NCBI GenBank assembly: GCA_034506255.1
Contig: JAPDPX010000001.1
Coordinates: forward strand, 623,567 to 687,566
Source of the DNA: a candidate division KSB1 bacterium
Lineage (GTDB): Bacteria > Zhuqueibacterota > Zhuqueibacteria > Zhuqueibacterales > Zhuqueibacteraceae
DNA: 64,000 nucleotides
Direction: 5' to 3'
Below, piece after piece: positions 1 through 9,284 of the stretch (its first letter is position 1; every line of letters begins with the position of its first letter). The position numbers and the translations under genes were made by a program. The notes below the pieces were generated by a model, which saw nothing but the letters and a program-made list of their open reading frames with translations, made no database searches and was not told where the DNA came from.

Positions 1-919
1 TGCCTGAGATGCCAGTGACTTCGAATTTGAGATAGACACTGAAGGTCGAACTGGCATTGCGGAAGCGCAGCGTGCTGGCGGTGCCGTAATTGCTCGTGGG
101 CTTTGACTTGGAAATGTGAGTGTCCGCCTCCGGCGTGAGCGTCACAGTCACCGTGCCGGTTGGCGAGGTCACCACAAAGTCACTGTTGCTGGTGGCGGTT
201 GAGCTGCCGTTGCTGACCACAATCCTGCCCGTCGAGGCGCCGGCTGGCACAATAGCCCGGATTTGCGTGGCGGAATCGATCACAAAACTCGCTGCCGGCT
301 GTCCGTTGAAAATCACTTGTGTGACGTCTGAGAAATTGTTGCCGCTGATTGTTACCTCTGTTCCCACTGGACCGCTGGCGGGCGTGAACGAAGTGATGCC
401 CGGCGGCGGCAGAACAATCAAACTTGCCAGCGTGCCGGCCACGATTTGCGTCGCGTTGTCATCGCTGAAGACGTTGACGCCATTGGGTGAGACCGTGCGC
501 CATCTCAGCGTGTCGGCCATACCAGGGTCATTGATGGTAAAGCGGATGGTCACCACATCCAGGAAGGAAGTGCCAACCGTGGTGCCGTTGCCGGCACTGC
601 CGTTGTATTCGAAATTCGCGGAGACCCTGCCACTGGCCGGTTCGGTCACGGTCGGTGCGGTATACTGGCTGCCGTTGAAATTATGGGCGGTGAGCAGCGT
701 CGGCTGGGAAAACCTGGCAGGATTGTAGGTGAAAACCAGATTTCCCGAGCCCATGCGAAAACTGGTGCCGTTGGCTTTCAGTTGCACCTTGAGATCGACA
801 TGGCCGCCGGTGACGCCATCGTCGGCGACCACAACAAACCGCAAATCGAAAGTTTGCGCCCAAGACGAAGGGGTAATAAAGGTGAGCATGAGGATGAGAG
901 CCAGGGCATGCTTGTGCAT
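1..919 (-). CDS. Secreted IPT/TIG-domain protein, 5' part (runs off the window)
   Basis: A leftward gene starting at ATG 919, with an AGGTGA ribosome site a few bases upstream, stays open to the window edge (306 codons seen). Residues 1-22 form a Sec signal peptide ending SSWAQ. Next comes a beta-rich domain of about 150 residues. An IPT/TIG immunoglobulin-like module starts near ITSFTPASGPVGTEVTISG (about residues 175-255). Then begins a DNRLRE/CBM96-like domain containing ADTHISKSKPTSNYGTAS. This architecture is typical of large secreted or surface proteins of FCB bacteria that end in a T9SS tail; the tail itself would lie outside the window. Function is unknown, probably adhesion or polymer binding. 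Forward reading frames over this stretch are shadows. Confidence 0.8.
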   Translation of the reverse strand, partial: MHKHALALILMLTFITPSSWAQTFDLRFVVVADDGVTGGHVDLKVQLKANGTSFRMGSGNLVFTYNPARFSQPTLLTAHNFNGSQYTAPTVTEPASGRVSANFEYNGSAGNGTTVGTSFLDVVTIRFTINDPGMADTLRWRTVSPNGVNVFSDDNATQIVAGTLASLIVLPPPGITSFTPASGPVGTEVTISGNNFSDVTQVIFNGQPAASFVIDSATQIRAIVPAGASTGRIVVSNGSSTATSNSDFVVTSPTGTVTVTLTPEADTHISKSKPTSNYGTASTLRFRNASSTFSVYLKFEVTGISG

Positions 920-967
920 CTGTCACCTTTCTGAAAAGATCCACCTGAAGACACGACTGAACGAATG

Positions 968-993
968 ACCGCTCACACGCATAGTCGAGCGGT
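968..993. other. Inverted repeat in the leader of the leftward IPT/TIG gene
   Basis: ACCGCTC at 968-974 pairs with GAGCGGT at 987-993 across a 12-base loop, about 50 bases upstream of the ATG at 919. It could fold in the 5' leader. No known riboswitch pattern was recognised between 920 and 1372, and no gene is supported there. Confidence 0.4.
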
Positions 994-1272
994 TCACCTG
1001 ATTCTGAAGATATGCACTGAAGCTGGGGAGGTGCTGTCTTGGCACAGCCACCGGGCGAGAGTCCGTCCTCACAACCGAGGTGTTCGTGAAGCCGGAAAAA
1101 ATCAGGTGGGATTCCTTTCCCGCAGCAGTGCCACCCGAACCGTGCCCACGGGTTGCCGGCTGCTCTGATGACAAGCAGATATACTTGCATGCCGCGGCAT
1201 TCGCAGAGGCGGTGTGGCGAGCCGGCGGGAAAGGCGGCGGACTCTGCTGCCCATAAAATGCCCTGGCGCCAT

Positions 1273-1290
1273 CCCGCCCTGCAGGGCGGG
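1273..1290. other. Perfect 18-bp GC palindrome
   Basis: CCCGCCCTGCAGGGCGGG is a perfect palindrome in the divergent intergenic region. It has no T-run, so it is a weak candidate for a terminator. It could be an operator or simply structural. Confidence 0.35.
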
Positions 1291-1372
1291 GCAGGTTCGT
1301 CATCACCCCCGCATGCTTGATGCTTGCGGCGCCTGTGTGCGACCTGGCGCACAAGCCGCGGCCAAAAACACC

Positions 1373-1401
1373 TTGACACACCGCAACGGCCATGCTATAT
1401 T
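1373..1401 (+). promoter_or_regulatory. Sigma-70-like promoter for the peptidase operon
   Basis: TTGACA (1373-1378), a 17-bp spacer, then TATATT (1396-1401). This is the best -35/-10 pair seen in the window. It lies just upstream of the first DmpA-like gene; predicted transcription start is near 1408. TATATT also appears as -10 in the HU-operon and PAP2-gene candidates. Confidence 0.65.
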
Positions 1402-1460
1402 GCATCACAAAATTTTAACGAATGCGCGGTTGCCGGCGAGTACTCGCTCTGCGATTTCTG

Positions 1461-2666
1461 ATGATCCCCAGCTCGACTTTTTCTTTTCGGCCAATCTCGC
1501 GCCGCAGGTTTTGCCGGCAAATCGCCGGCCTGGCCCTGCTCACTGCCTGCTCTCCCCCGCACCACTATCTGCCCGCAACGCCGCCGCGCCGGAAGCGTCT
1601 GCGCGATCTGGGCATTGTCATTGGCACGTTGCCGACGGGCGCTTGCAATGCCATCACGGATGTGGCCGGGGTGCAAGTCGGGCACTGCACCCGCCTCGCC
1701 GGCGCCGGCGCTCTGCGTGTGGGGCAGGGGCCGATCCGCACCGGGGTGACCGTCATCATGCCGGGCAGACAGGTGGTGGTGGAAAATGTCACCGCCGCGC
1801 GCTTCGTGATGAATGGCAATGGCGAAATGACCGGACTCGGTGCGGTCGACCAAACGGGTTTGCTGCAGACACCGATCTTTCTCACCGATACTTCGAATGT
1901 CGGCCGCGTGATGAATGGCGCGTTGACCTGGCTGCTGCAATCTTATCCCGAAATCGGTGACACGGCCCCCGTGCCGGTGCCGGTGGTGGCGGAGACCTGG
2001 GCCGCCTTCCTGCATGATGCCGAAGGCCGCCATCTCGAGGACGAACATGTGCTGGCTGCGATTGCGGATGCGCGCTCCGGCCCGGTGGCGGAGGGCGCAG
2101 TCGGCGGGGGTGTCGGCATGGTGTGTTTCGATTTCAAAGGCGGCATCGGCACGGCTTCGCGCGTCTTGCCGGCCACGCACGGCGGCTATACTTTCGGCGT
2201 TCTGGTGCAGGCCAATTTCGGTGAACGGGAACAACTCATCATCAATGGCGTGCCGGTGGGCAGGGAAATCACCGACCTCATGCCGGTGACGAGCCGCAAG
2301 GCAAAATCTCTCATTTTGATCGGCGCCACGGATGCTCCGATGATCCCTGCACAATTGCAACGCCTGTGCAAGCACATGATTCTGGGCATGGCGCGTACCG
2401 GCGGCCAGTCGGGTCACAGCTCGGGAGATCTCGCACTGTTCTTCTCCACCGGCATCCAGATTCGTCCGGGCGACGCTTTTACCGACATTCAAATTTTCAA
2501 TGATGAATGGCTGAGTCGTGCACATCAGGCGGCCGGCGAAGCCGCGGAAGAGGCAATCTTGAACGCCCTGTGCGCGGCCGAGACCACGGTGGGGATCGAC
2601 GGCAACACCGCATTTGCCCTGCCGCTGGAGCGCTTGCCGGCCATCATGAGGAAGTATGGGCGTTGA
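1461..2666 (+). CDS. DmpA/P1-family (S58) aminopeptidase, predicted lipoprotein
   Basis: The 401-residue protein belongs to the DmpA/BapA family of self-cleaving N-terminal-nucleophile peptidases, which remove N-terminal residues from peptides, including D- and beta-amino-acid peptides in known members. The N-terminus has a twin-arginine-like SRRRF followed by a hydrophobic stretch and lipobox LLTAC (Cys30), so the protein is probably exported and lipidated. Family blocks GVQVGHCTR, VTVIMPG and GGGVGMVCFDFKGGIGTASR are present; the last holds the Ser/Thr self-cleavage site. ATG 1461 was chosen because an upstream in-frame ATG at 1422 would leave only about 14 bases of leader; neither has a clear ribosome site. 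It overlaps the next gene by 11 bases, implying translational coupling. Confidence 0.85.
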   Translation: MIPSSTFSFRPISRRRFCRQIAGLALLTACSPPHHYLPATPPRRKRLRDLGIVIGTLPTGACNAITDVAGVQVGHCTRLAGAGALRVGQGPIRTGVTVIMPGRQVVVENVTAARFVMNGNGEMTGLGAVDQTGLLQTPIFLTDTSNVGRVMNGALTWLLQSYPEIGDTAPVPVPVVAETWAAFLHDAEGRHLEDEHVLAAIADARSGPVAEGAVGGGVGMVCFDFKGGIGTASRVLPATHGGYTFGVLVQANFGEREQLIINGVPVGREITDLMPVTSRKAKSLILIGATDAPMIPAQLQRLCKHMILGMARTGGQSGHSSGDLALFFSTGIQIRPGDAFTDIQIFNDEWLSRAHQAAGEAAEEAILNALCAAETTVGIDGNTAFALPLERLPAIMRKYGR

Positions 2667-3669
2667 TTTGCCTGCGGATCCGCCCGCTTCTCTCCGCCCG
2701 GCGGGCAGACGGAGCCATCCGCAAAATTCGATTACGGCCGTGACGGGCGTGGCTGTCGGCCACCTGACTCTTGCGCAGGACGAAGTGCAAACCGGCGTCA
2801 CGGTAATCCTGCCCTATCCATTGGCAATCAGGAACCGCAAGCTTTTTCTCGGCAGCTTTGCCGCCAAAGGTTGGCAGGAATGGACCGGCCGGCATGTCGC
2901 GCAGGATTTTGGCACGTTCTCTTCTCCAATCGTCCTGTGCAACGCAACCGCGGTGGGAACGGCCTACGATGCGCTGATCACTTTCGGACATCAGCGCCAT
3001 CCTGATCTGCCCATCGACAACGCCTGGCCGCCCATCGTCATCGGCCTGGATGATGGCTATCTCAACAACCTGCGCGTGCGTCGCCTGACCAGCGGGCATG
3101 TCCTGCAAACCATTTATGCCGCTTCTCCCGCGCCGGCGTGCGGCAGCGTTGGCATCGGACGGGGTTTGTGTGCTTTTGGTGGCAAGGGAGGGGTGGGTGA
3201 AGCGGCACGCACGCTGACTGTCGCAGGCGAACAGTTCATTGTGGGCGCGCTGCTGGCCGCCAATGGCGGCAGATTTTCCCATCAGCGGGATGCGGAACTG
3301 CCGGCTTCCGTGACGCCCAGTATGGTGTTGATCCTGGCGACTACTGCGCCTCTGTTGCCCGGGCAATTGCAGCAACTTGCAGAAGCCGGGATGAGCGGCC
3401 TGGAGCGCGTGACCTTGTGGCTGCCGAACGAGCGGCGCCTGGCGCTGGCTTTTTCCACCACCAACACGGTGGATGGCGCTTTTGATGAGAAGTTCCAGCT
3501 CCACACCGGGCGGTGGTACGGTGCGGAAACTGTTGCTCTGCTGGGTGATGCCGCCGCTGAGGTTACCAGACAAGCCCTGCTGTGCGCGCTGCGGCAAACA
3601 GAAACGATCACCGGCAGAAAGGGCCGGCGGCTTGCACCGGTTGATTGGACGCAGGTTGTCGTGAAGTGA
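2656..3669 (+). CDS. DmpA-like paralog lacking the catalytic nucleophile
   Basis: This 337-residue protein is a second DmpA-family member directly overlapping the first, with ribosome site AGGAAG ahead of ATG 2656. It keeps VTGVAVGHLT, VQTGVTVILP and VGALLAANGGRFS. Where its neighbour has KGGIGTASR it has KGGVGEAAR, so no Ser or Thr remains to act as nucleophile or self-cleavage site. No signal peptide is visible. Known family biology would predict an uncleaved, inactive chain; inference is that it is a pseudo-enzyme, perhaps a partner subunit of the upstream protein. It could instead be cytosolic with an unrelated role. Confidence 0.8.
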   Translation: MGVDLPADPPASLRPAGRRSHPQNSITAVTGVAVGHLTLAQDEVQTGVTVILPYPLAIRNRKLFLGSFAAKGWQEWTGRHVAQDFGTFSSPIVLCNATAVGTAYDALITFGHQRHPDLPIDNAWPPIVIGLDDGYLNNLRVRRLTSGHVLQTIYAASPAPACGSVGIGRGLCAFGGKGGVGEAARTLTVAGEQFIVGALLAANGGRFSHQRDAELPASVTPSMVLILATTAPLLPGQLQQLAEAGMSGLERVTLWLPNERRLALAFSTTNTVDGAFDEKFQLHTGRWYGAETVALLGDAAAEVTRQALLCALRQTETITGRKGRRLAPVDWTQVVVK

Positions 3670-3692
3670 GCGCAGGCAAGGGGAAGCCACTG

Positions 3693-4853
3693 ATGCGGAG
3701 GAAGCAAGTGTTTGCCACCCGCCAGGGAGTGCTCCTGGCGCTGCTGATGAGCGGCCCACTCACGATTTTTGCGCAGGAACTCGATGCCACGGAAGAAATG
3801 CTGCGCGACCTCAGCGAGGCGCCGGGTGTCTCCGGCTATGAAGAGCCGGCGGCACAGGTGTTCATGAAATACCTCGCCCCGCATGTCGACCGTCTGCAGC
3901 GCGATCACCTGGGCAGTGTGATTGGCAGCAAGCAGGGCAGCGCACCCGCGCCGCGCGTCTTGCTCGATGCCCATCTCGATGAAGTCGGTTTCATGGTCAA
4001 GCGCATCGATGAAAACGGCTTCGTGAAGTTTTTCCCGCTCGGCTGGAATTTCTCCCAGCAGTTGCTCGACCGCCGCGTGCTGATTCACACGCGCCGCGGC
4101 ACGGTGCTCGGTGTGCTCAACACCGGCCCCGATATTCAAGAAGACAAACTCATTCCCCGTGAAGACATGTGGATCGACGTGGGCGTCCGCGACCGCGCCG
4201 ATGCGGAAGCCCTGGGCATTCAACCGGGCGATCCCATCACCCATCACAGCAGTTTTGCGCGCCTGGCGAATCCCAAATTTCTGCTGGGCAAAGCGTGGGA
4301 TGACCGCGTCGGCCTGGGTGTCATCATCGAGGTCATGAAAAGGCTGACGCACCGGCCTCACCCCAACACCGTGTTCGCCACCGGCGCGGTGCAGGAGGAG
4401 ATCACACTGGCAGGCGCGCAGACGCTGGCAGCCGTGGTGCAGCCGGATGTTGCCATAACTCTCGACATCGACGTCACCAGCGATTTGCCGGCCAACACCA
4501 GTGCCGATTATGCCCAGCCCGTGCTCGGCAAAGGCGTGGTGATCATTCTCCACACCGCGGAAATGCTGCCCCATGTCAAGCTGCGGCAGTGGGTGCAGAG
4601 TGTTGCGCAGGAGCTGGATATTCCCCATCAATTCATGCTGGAGGAAGGCGGCGGCACCGATGCCGGGCCGATTCACAAGTGGCATCTCGGGGTGCCTACG
4701 CTCGACCTGGTGATTCCCCAGCGCTACTATCACAGCGCCAACGGCATCATTCACCGTGATGATTTCGACAGTGCGGTACAGTTGCTCACCGCGGTGATCC
4801 AAAGACTCGACAGCAGGAGGCTGGAGTCCCTTCGCTTTCACACCCCGCACTGA
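3693..4853 (+). CDS. M42-family aminopeptidase with signal peptide
   Basis: The 386-residue protein matches M42 glutamyl-aminopeptidase/endoglucanase-type di-metal peptidases. Metal-ligand blocks visible are DAHLDEVGFM, KAWDDRVG, the general-base pair QEE in GAVQEEITL, TLDIDV and a late NGIIHRDDF histidine. The start at 3693 follows AGGGGAA. The N-terminus MRRKQVFATRQGVLLALLMS plus a short tail ending FAQ reads as a Sec signal peptide, unusual because characterised M42 enzymes are cytosolic shells. A 48-base longer frame overlapping the preceding gene is rejected for lack of a ribosome site. Lying between DmpA-type peptidases and an aminotransferase, it probably trims imported or periplasmic peptides. 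Confidence 0.88.
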   Translation: MRRKQVFATRQGVLLALLMSGPLTIFAQELDATEEMLRDLSEAPGVSGYEEPAAQVFMKYLAPHVDRLQRDHLGSVIGSKQGSAPAPRVLLDAHLDEVGFMVKRIDENGFVKFFPLGWNFSQQLLDRRVLIHTRRGTVLGVLNTGPDIQEDKLIPREDMWIDVGVRDRADAEALGIQPGDPITHHSSFARLANPKFLLGKAWDDRVGLGVIIEVMKRLTHRPHPNTVFATGAVQEEITLAGAQTLAAVVQPDVAITLDIDVTSDLPANTSADYAQPVLGKGVVIILHTAEMLPHVKLRQWVQSVAQELDIPHQFMLEEGGGTDAGPIHKWHLGVPTLDLVIPQRYYHSANGIIHRDDFDSAVQLLTAVIQRLDSRRLESLRFHTPH

Positions 4854-4930
4854 GGCAACAGCGCCGGTGCCACTGGAAAAAGATGCAAAAACCACCGGCT
4901 GGTGACATGTTTTTGCATGGAAAGACCACA

Positions 4931-6292
4931 ATGAACGGCGAACGAAAATTTGCGTACCCGCACGGCAACGTGCTTTACCGCAAGCTGCGCTATGAATTTC
5001 CGCTGATCGTGCGGGGCGAGGGTGTTTATCTCTATGATGCCGGCGGCAGGCGTTATCTCGATGCCTCCGGTGGCGCGATGGTGACCAACCTCGGCCATGG
5101 CAACCGGGTGGTCGCGGAAGCCATCGGCCGGCAGGCTGCGACGCTGGCTTATGTCAGCGGTTTGCAATTCACCCATGAACCGGTCGAGCAGTTGGCGCAC
5201 GCGTTGTGTGAGGTGGCGCCGCAAGGCCTGACCAAGGCCTTTTTCCTCTCCGGCGGAACGGAAGCCACCGAGGCGGCGATGAAGCTGGCGCGGCAGTATT
5301 GGGTGGCCAGGGGCATCACCACGAAATACAAAATCATCAGCCGCCTGCCCAGCTATCACGGCAACACTTTCGGTGCGATGGGGGTGAGTGGCAGACAGAC
5401 CTATCGCGTGCAGTTTCAGAACATGTATGTCGATCATCCCAAGATTCCGCCGCCGATCTGCTATCGCTGCGCCTGGGGCAAAACGTTTCCGCACTGCGAC
5501 TACGAATGCGCGGCCGAATTGGAGCTGGCGATTCAACGGGAGGGCCCGGAGACGGTTGCCGCCTTCCTGGCGGAGCCGGTGCTGGGCACCACGGGCAGCG
5601 GCATGGTACCGCCGCCGGAATATTATCCGCGCGTGGTCGAGATTTGCCGCAAGTATGATCTGCTGTTCATCGCTGATGAAATCCTGTGCGGCATGGGTCG
5701 CACCGGCGATTGGTTTGCGATTTCCGCCACCGGCGTCACCCCGGATATCATGCTTGCCGGCAAGGGGCTCACGGGCGGTTACGTGCCGCTTTCCGCCATG
5801 CTGGCGCGCGGCGAGCTGGTCGAGGCGATTTACGCCAGCGGCGGTGATTTCCTGCATGCGCAGACGTTTGCCCATCATCCGGTGGCCTGTGCCGCGGCAC
5901 TCGCCACCATTCGCTACTTGCAGGAACATCATCTCATCACGCGCTGCCGCGAGATGGGCGCCGTGCTGCATGCCCGGCTGCTGCGCCTGCGGGATCATCC
6001 CCTGGTCGGTGAGATTCGCGGCCGGGGCCTGCTGGCGGGCCTCGAACTGGTTGCGGACAAAGCCACCCGCGCGCCTTTCAACCGCAGTCTCAAAATCGTC
6101 GAACAGGTTGCCGCCCAAGCGCTCAACCGTGGTTTGATCATTTGGACCAACGCCGGCCATGTGGACGGCACAAACGGTGACGGCATCCTGCTCGCCCCGC
6201 CGTTCATCGTCACCACCGCACAAATCGAAGAGATCGTGACGCTGTTGGAACAAAGTCTGAATGCCGTGGCGGCGGCCTTGCGTTTGGCGTGA
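4931..6292 (+). CDS. Class-III (omega) PLP aminotransferase
   Basis: The 453-residue protein is a fold-type I, class-III aminotransferase. Visible are YLDASGGAMVTNLGHGN, the phosphate-binding FLSGGTEATEAA, the FIADEILCGMGRTG block with its PLP aspartate, and AGKGLTGGYVPLSA with the Schiff-base lysine near residue 278. Such enzymes move amino groups from omega-amino acids or amines to pyruvate or 2-oxoglutarate. With the aldehyde dehydrogenase that follows, it would deaminate a substrate to a semialdehyde for oxidation. Start 4931 follows GGAAAGA; an in-frame ATG at 4883 is also possible. A cysteine/histidine stretch, CYRCAWGKTFPHCDYEC (about residues 177-193), is a family-variable insert that might bind metal. 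The exact substrate is not determinable. Confidence 0.88.
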   Translation: MNGERKFAYPHGNVLYRKLRYEFPLIVRGEGVYLYDAGGRRYLDASGGAMVTNLGHGNRVVAEAIGRQAATLAYVSGLQFTHEPVEQLAHALCEVAPQGLTKAFFLSGGTEATEAAMKLARQYWVARGITTKYKIISRLPSYHGNTFGAMGVSGRQTYRVQFQNMYVDHPKIPPPICYRCAWGKTFPHCDYECAAELELAIQREGPETVAAFLAEPVLGTTGSGMVPPPEYYPRVVEICRKYDLLFIADEILCGMGRTGDWFAISATGVTPDIMLAGKGLTGGYVPLSAMLARGELVEAIYASGGDFLHAQTFAHHPVACAAALATIRYLQEHHLITRCREMGAVLHARLLRLRDHPLVGEIRGRGLLAGLELVADKATRAPFNRSLKIVEQVAAQALNRGLIIWTNAGHVDGTNGDGILLAPPFIVTTAQIEEIVTLLEQSLNAVAAALRLA

Positions 6293-6514
6293 AGGGTCAT
6301 TTGACAACTCTGCCCGCCTCGTCAGGCAGTTTTGCCCGGTGGAAAAAATTGGCCTGCGCGAGTGTTCCCGCAGGAAAACTGTGCCGGCACTGCACTGCGC
6401 CATTTTCCGGCGCAATGTGCAGCCGGCCAGGTCCCTGTCGCATGCGCCAGGGCCTGAGCGGTGGCGGCGCACAAACAAATTCCCTGCAATTCATCTGAGA
6501 GAGGAGAAGTGGAC

Positions 6515-8086
6515 ATGGCAGCGAAGAAGCCGTTCAAAATCACCTATACTACGCTGGGCGCGGACATGGAGAAGTTTCATCGCGATTTTGACCGCGCGCT
6601 CGCCCGGGTGCGTCAGCAAATCGGCCAAACCCATCCCCACGTGATCAACAACCAGCCGGTGGCCGGGGCGGGAGAGACCTTTGCCAGCTTCAGCCCGGTC
6701 GATACCCGCGTGGTCCTGGCATATTTCAAGGCCGCCACCAGCGATGAAATCAACGCCGCGGTGGAAGCCGCGCAAGCAGCCTTCCCCCGGTGGTCCGCCC
6801 TGGATTATCGCAAGCGTGCGCGCATCATTCAGAAAGCGGCGGCGCTCATTCGCAAGAACAAGTTCGAGCTCGCCGCCCTCATGTCACTGGAGGTGGGCAA
6901 GAACCGGCTGGAATCGATGGGCGATGTCGAGGAATCCGCCGACCTGCTGGATTACTACGCCCGGCAGTTGCTGGATGCCAAAGGCTTTGTCATGCCGCTC
7001 GGCCGGCTGTCGCGCAATGAGGACACGCGCTCCGTGCTGCGGCCTTATGGCGTGTGGGCGATGATCGCGCCCTTCAACTTTCCCCTGGCCCTGCCGGCAG
7101 GCATGAGTGCCGGCGCTTTGCTGGCCGGCAACACCGTGGTGTTCAAGCCTTCGGTTGACACCCCCTGGATCACCAGCCGCCTGCAGGAAATCTACCTGCA
7201 AGCCGGCATGCCGGCCGGGGTGATCAATTGTCTGGCCGGCGACCGCCGCATGGGCGAGGTGCTGGTCCACCATCCCAAACTCGATGGCATCGTCTTCACC
7301 GGCTCGAAGGCGGTCGGCATGAAAATTTATCAGGAGTTCACGCGGGATTCGCTCAAGCCGGTGATTCTCGAGATGGGCGGCAAGAACCCCGCGATCGTGA
7401 TGCCCAGCGCCGATTTGGACACCGCGGCGGAGGGTGTGATGCGCTCCGCCTTCGGTCTGCAGGGGCAGAAGTGCAGTGCCTGCTCGCGTGTCTATGTGCA
7501 CCGGCAGGTGCAGGATAAATTTCTTGAGCTGCTGCTGCAAAAAACCGCCGCCCTGCGCATCGGCGATCCGGTGGAGCGCGACGTGTTCCTGGGGCCGGTG
7601 ATCAATCGCAAAGCGTACGACAAATTCCTTGCGGCCGCCGAAGAAGCGCGGCGTGACGGCACGATTTTGACCGGTGGCAATGTACTGCGCGAAGGCGATT
7701 TCGCCCATGGCTATTTTGTGCAACCGACGATCGTGACAGGTTTGCCGCGTTCCCACCGGCTGGTGAAAGAGGAATTGTTCCTGCCCTTCCTGATCGTGGA
7801 GCCGGTCGATTCGCTGGAGCAGGCCATCCGGCTCGCCAACGATGTGGAATATGGCCTGACCGCCGGCATCTACACCAAACGCCAGCGGGAGATGGATTAT
7901 TTCTTCGATCACATCGAGGCCGGCGTGACCTATGCCAACCGGCGCAGCGGTGCCACCACCGGCGCCTGGCCGGGCGTGAACTCTTTCTGTGGCTGGAAAG
8001 GTTCGGGCAGCACCGGCAAAGGCGCCTGCGGGCCGTATTACGTGCAACAATTCATGCGCGAGCAAAGCCGGACCATCATGAAGTAG
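6515..8086 (+). CDS. NAD(P)-dependent aldehyde dehydrogenase, glutamate-semialdehyde-dehydrogenase-like
   Basis: The 523-residue protein is an ALDH-superfamily enzyme. The catalytic cysteine is Cys320 in GQKCSACSR, and the general-base glutamate is Glu286 in ILEMGGKNP. IAPFNFPLALPAGM and FTGSKAVG mark the cofactor fold. The N-terminal extension and the C-terminal GWKGSGSTGKGACGPYYVQQ resemble the L-glutamate gamma-semialdehyde / pyrroline-5-carboxylate dehydrogenase branch. ATG 6515 follows a strong AGGAGAA; the frame opens earlier but without a ribosome site. Position directly after the aminotransferase suggests it oxidises the semialdehyde that enzyme produces. The 222-base gap before it shows no gene. 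Confidence 0.9.
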   Translation: MAAKKPFKITYTTLGADMEKFHRDFDRALARVRQQIGQTHPHVINNQPVAGAGETFASFSPVDTRVVLAYFKAATSDEINAAVEAAQAAFPRWSALDYRKRARIIQKAAALIRKNKFELAALMSLEVGKNRLESMGDVEESADLLDYYARQLLDAKGFVMPLGRLSRNEDTRSVLRPYGVWAMIAPFNFPLALPAGMSAGALLAGNTVVFKPSVDTPWITSRLQEIYLQAGMPAGVINCLAGDRRMGEVLVHHPKLDGIVFTGSKAVGMKIYQEFTRDSLKPVILEMGGKNPAIVMPSADLDTAAEGVMRSAFGLQGQKCSACSRVYVHRQVQDKFLELLLQKTAALRIGDPVERDVFLGPVINRKAYDKFLAAAEEARRDGTILTGGNVLREGDFAHGYFVQPTIVTGLPRSHRLVKEELFLPFLIVEPVDSLEQAIRLANDVEYGLTAGIYTKRQREMDYFFDHIEAGVTYANRRSGATTGAWPGVNSFCGWKGSGSTGKGACGPYYVQQFMREQSRTIMK

Positions 8087-8209
8087 AAAAGCCGCTTGCG
8101 GCAGAATTCCTCGTGCTTCGCGAACCGCTGCGCGCGGGCCGCCTGCCGGCCGCTGCCCGCACGCGGCGGGTGATTCCCCTTCTCGGCAAGTTTCGAAAGC
8201 GCATCAGCC

Positions 8210-9130
8210 ATGACCACAACCACCTCCAAAGTCATGTCCATGGCCGAGGCCATTCGGCGGAATGTGCATCCCGGCGATACCATCACCATCGAAGGATTCA
8301 CCCATTTGATTTGTTTTGCCGCCGGCCACGAGATCATCCGGCAGCGCATCACGGATCTGACGGTCTGCCGTCTGACGCCGGATTTGATCTATGATCAAAT
8401 GATTGCGGCCGGCTGTGTCAGAAAAATGATTTTCTCCTGGGCGGGCAATCCCGGCGTCGGGCCGCTGCATGCGTTGCGCCGCGCCGTGGAAAAAGGCAGA
8501 CCCAAACCCATCGAGCTCGAAGAGTACTCGCATTTCGGCATGGCGCAACGGCTGGTGGCCGGTGCTTCACGTTTGCCCTTTTTGCCACTGCGCAGCTACA
8601 AGGGAACGGATCTGCCGAAAGTGAATCCGCTGATCCGCACCGTGACCTGCCCCTACACCGGCGAGCAGCTTTATGTGGTGCCCGCACTCAATCCCGATGT
8701 CGCCATCGTGCATGCCCAGCGCGCCGATGCCGAGGGCAATACGCAGATTTGGGGCCTGTATGGCGTGCAAAAGGAAGCGGCCTTTGCTGCGCGGCGGGTG
8801 ATCGTGGTGGTGGAGGAGCTGGTCGAGCAGAGCGTGATTCGCCGCGACCCCAATCGCACCGTGATCCCCGGCATGATTGTGTCGGCGGTGGTGGTCGAGC
8901 CGTTCGGTGCACACCCCAGTTTTGCACAAGGCTATTACGATCGCGACAACGATTTCTACATTGCGTGGGATGAGATTTCACGCGACGAGGCCAAACTGGC
9001 CGCCTATCTTCAGGAGTGGGTGTACGATCTGCCCGATCGCGCCGCCTACTGGCAGAAGCTCGGTCCGGAAGTGCATGCCCGGCTGGCTGTGCGGCAACGC
9101 CTGAGCGGGGAAGTCAATTACGGCTACTGA
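8210..9130 (+). CDS. CoA-transferase alpha subunit (GctA/IpdA-like), orphan
   Basis: The 306-residue protein matches the alpha subunit of heterodimeric class-I CoA-transferases such as glutaconate CoA-transferase GctA and the cholesterol-ring enzyme IpdA. Visible blocks are [31 protein letters not shown] and VIVVVEELV. In these enzymes the beta subunit supplies the catalytic glutamate, and its gene normally follows immediately. Here the next gene is a SRPBCC protein and no beta subunit occurs anywhere in the window. It closes the aminotransferase/aldehyde-dehydrogenase run, so it may activate the resulting acid, provided a beta subunit is encoded elsewhere. Confidence 0.85.
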   Translation: MTTTTSKVMSMAEAIRRNVHPGDTITIEGFTHLICFAAGHEIIRQRITDLTVCRLTPDLIYDQMIAAGCVRKMIFSWAGNPGVGPLHALRRAVEKGRPKPIELEEYSHFGMAQRLVAGASRLPFLPLRSYKGTDLPKVNPLIRTVTCPYTGEQLYVVPALNPDVAIVHAQRADAEGNTQIWGLYGVQKEAAFAARRVIVVVEELVEQSVIRRDPNRTVIPGMIVSAVVVEPFGAHPSFAQGYYDRDNDFYIAWDEISRDEAKLAAYLQEWVYDLPDRAAYWQKLGPEVHARLAVRQRLSGEVNYGY

Positions 9131-9284
9131 ATGGCCTCTCCCGCCTGGCCGGTCAGCTTCACTTCATTTGTACACGTGCTTTCACCCGTCTGTTTGCAGG
9201 CCGGCAACCCGGGTTCATGACGTTTTTGTGAAAATTATTTTCAGAGGAAAGCATCAGCATGCGACAGAATGCTGTGAGGGACAT

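Noticed and set aside
920..1372. Possible cyclic-di-GMP or other riboswitch in the leader of the IPT/TIG gene
   Set aside because: Looked for the conserved core bases of known classes; only a plain hairpin was found.
681..1379. Long open frame on the minus strand upstream of and overlapping the IPT/TIG gene
   Set aside because: It is in a different frame from the clear signal peptide and IPT/TIG text, resembles no protein and is a GC-rich shadow.
3282..4931. 549-codon minus-strand frame opposite the M42 peptidase
   Set aside because: It is antisense to a gene with all M42 metal motifs; composition is typical of a shadow frame.
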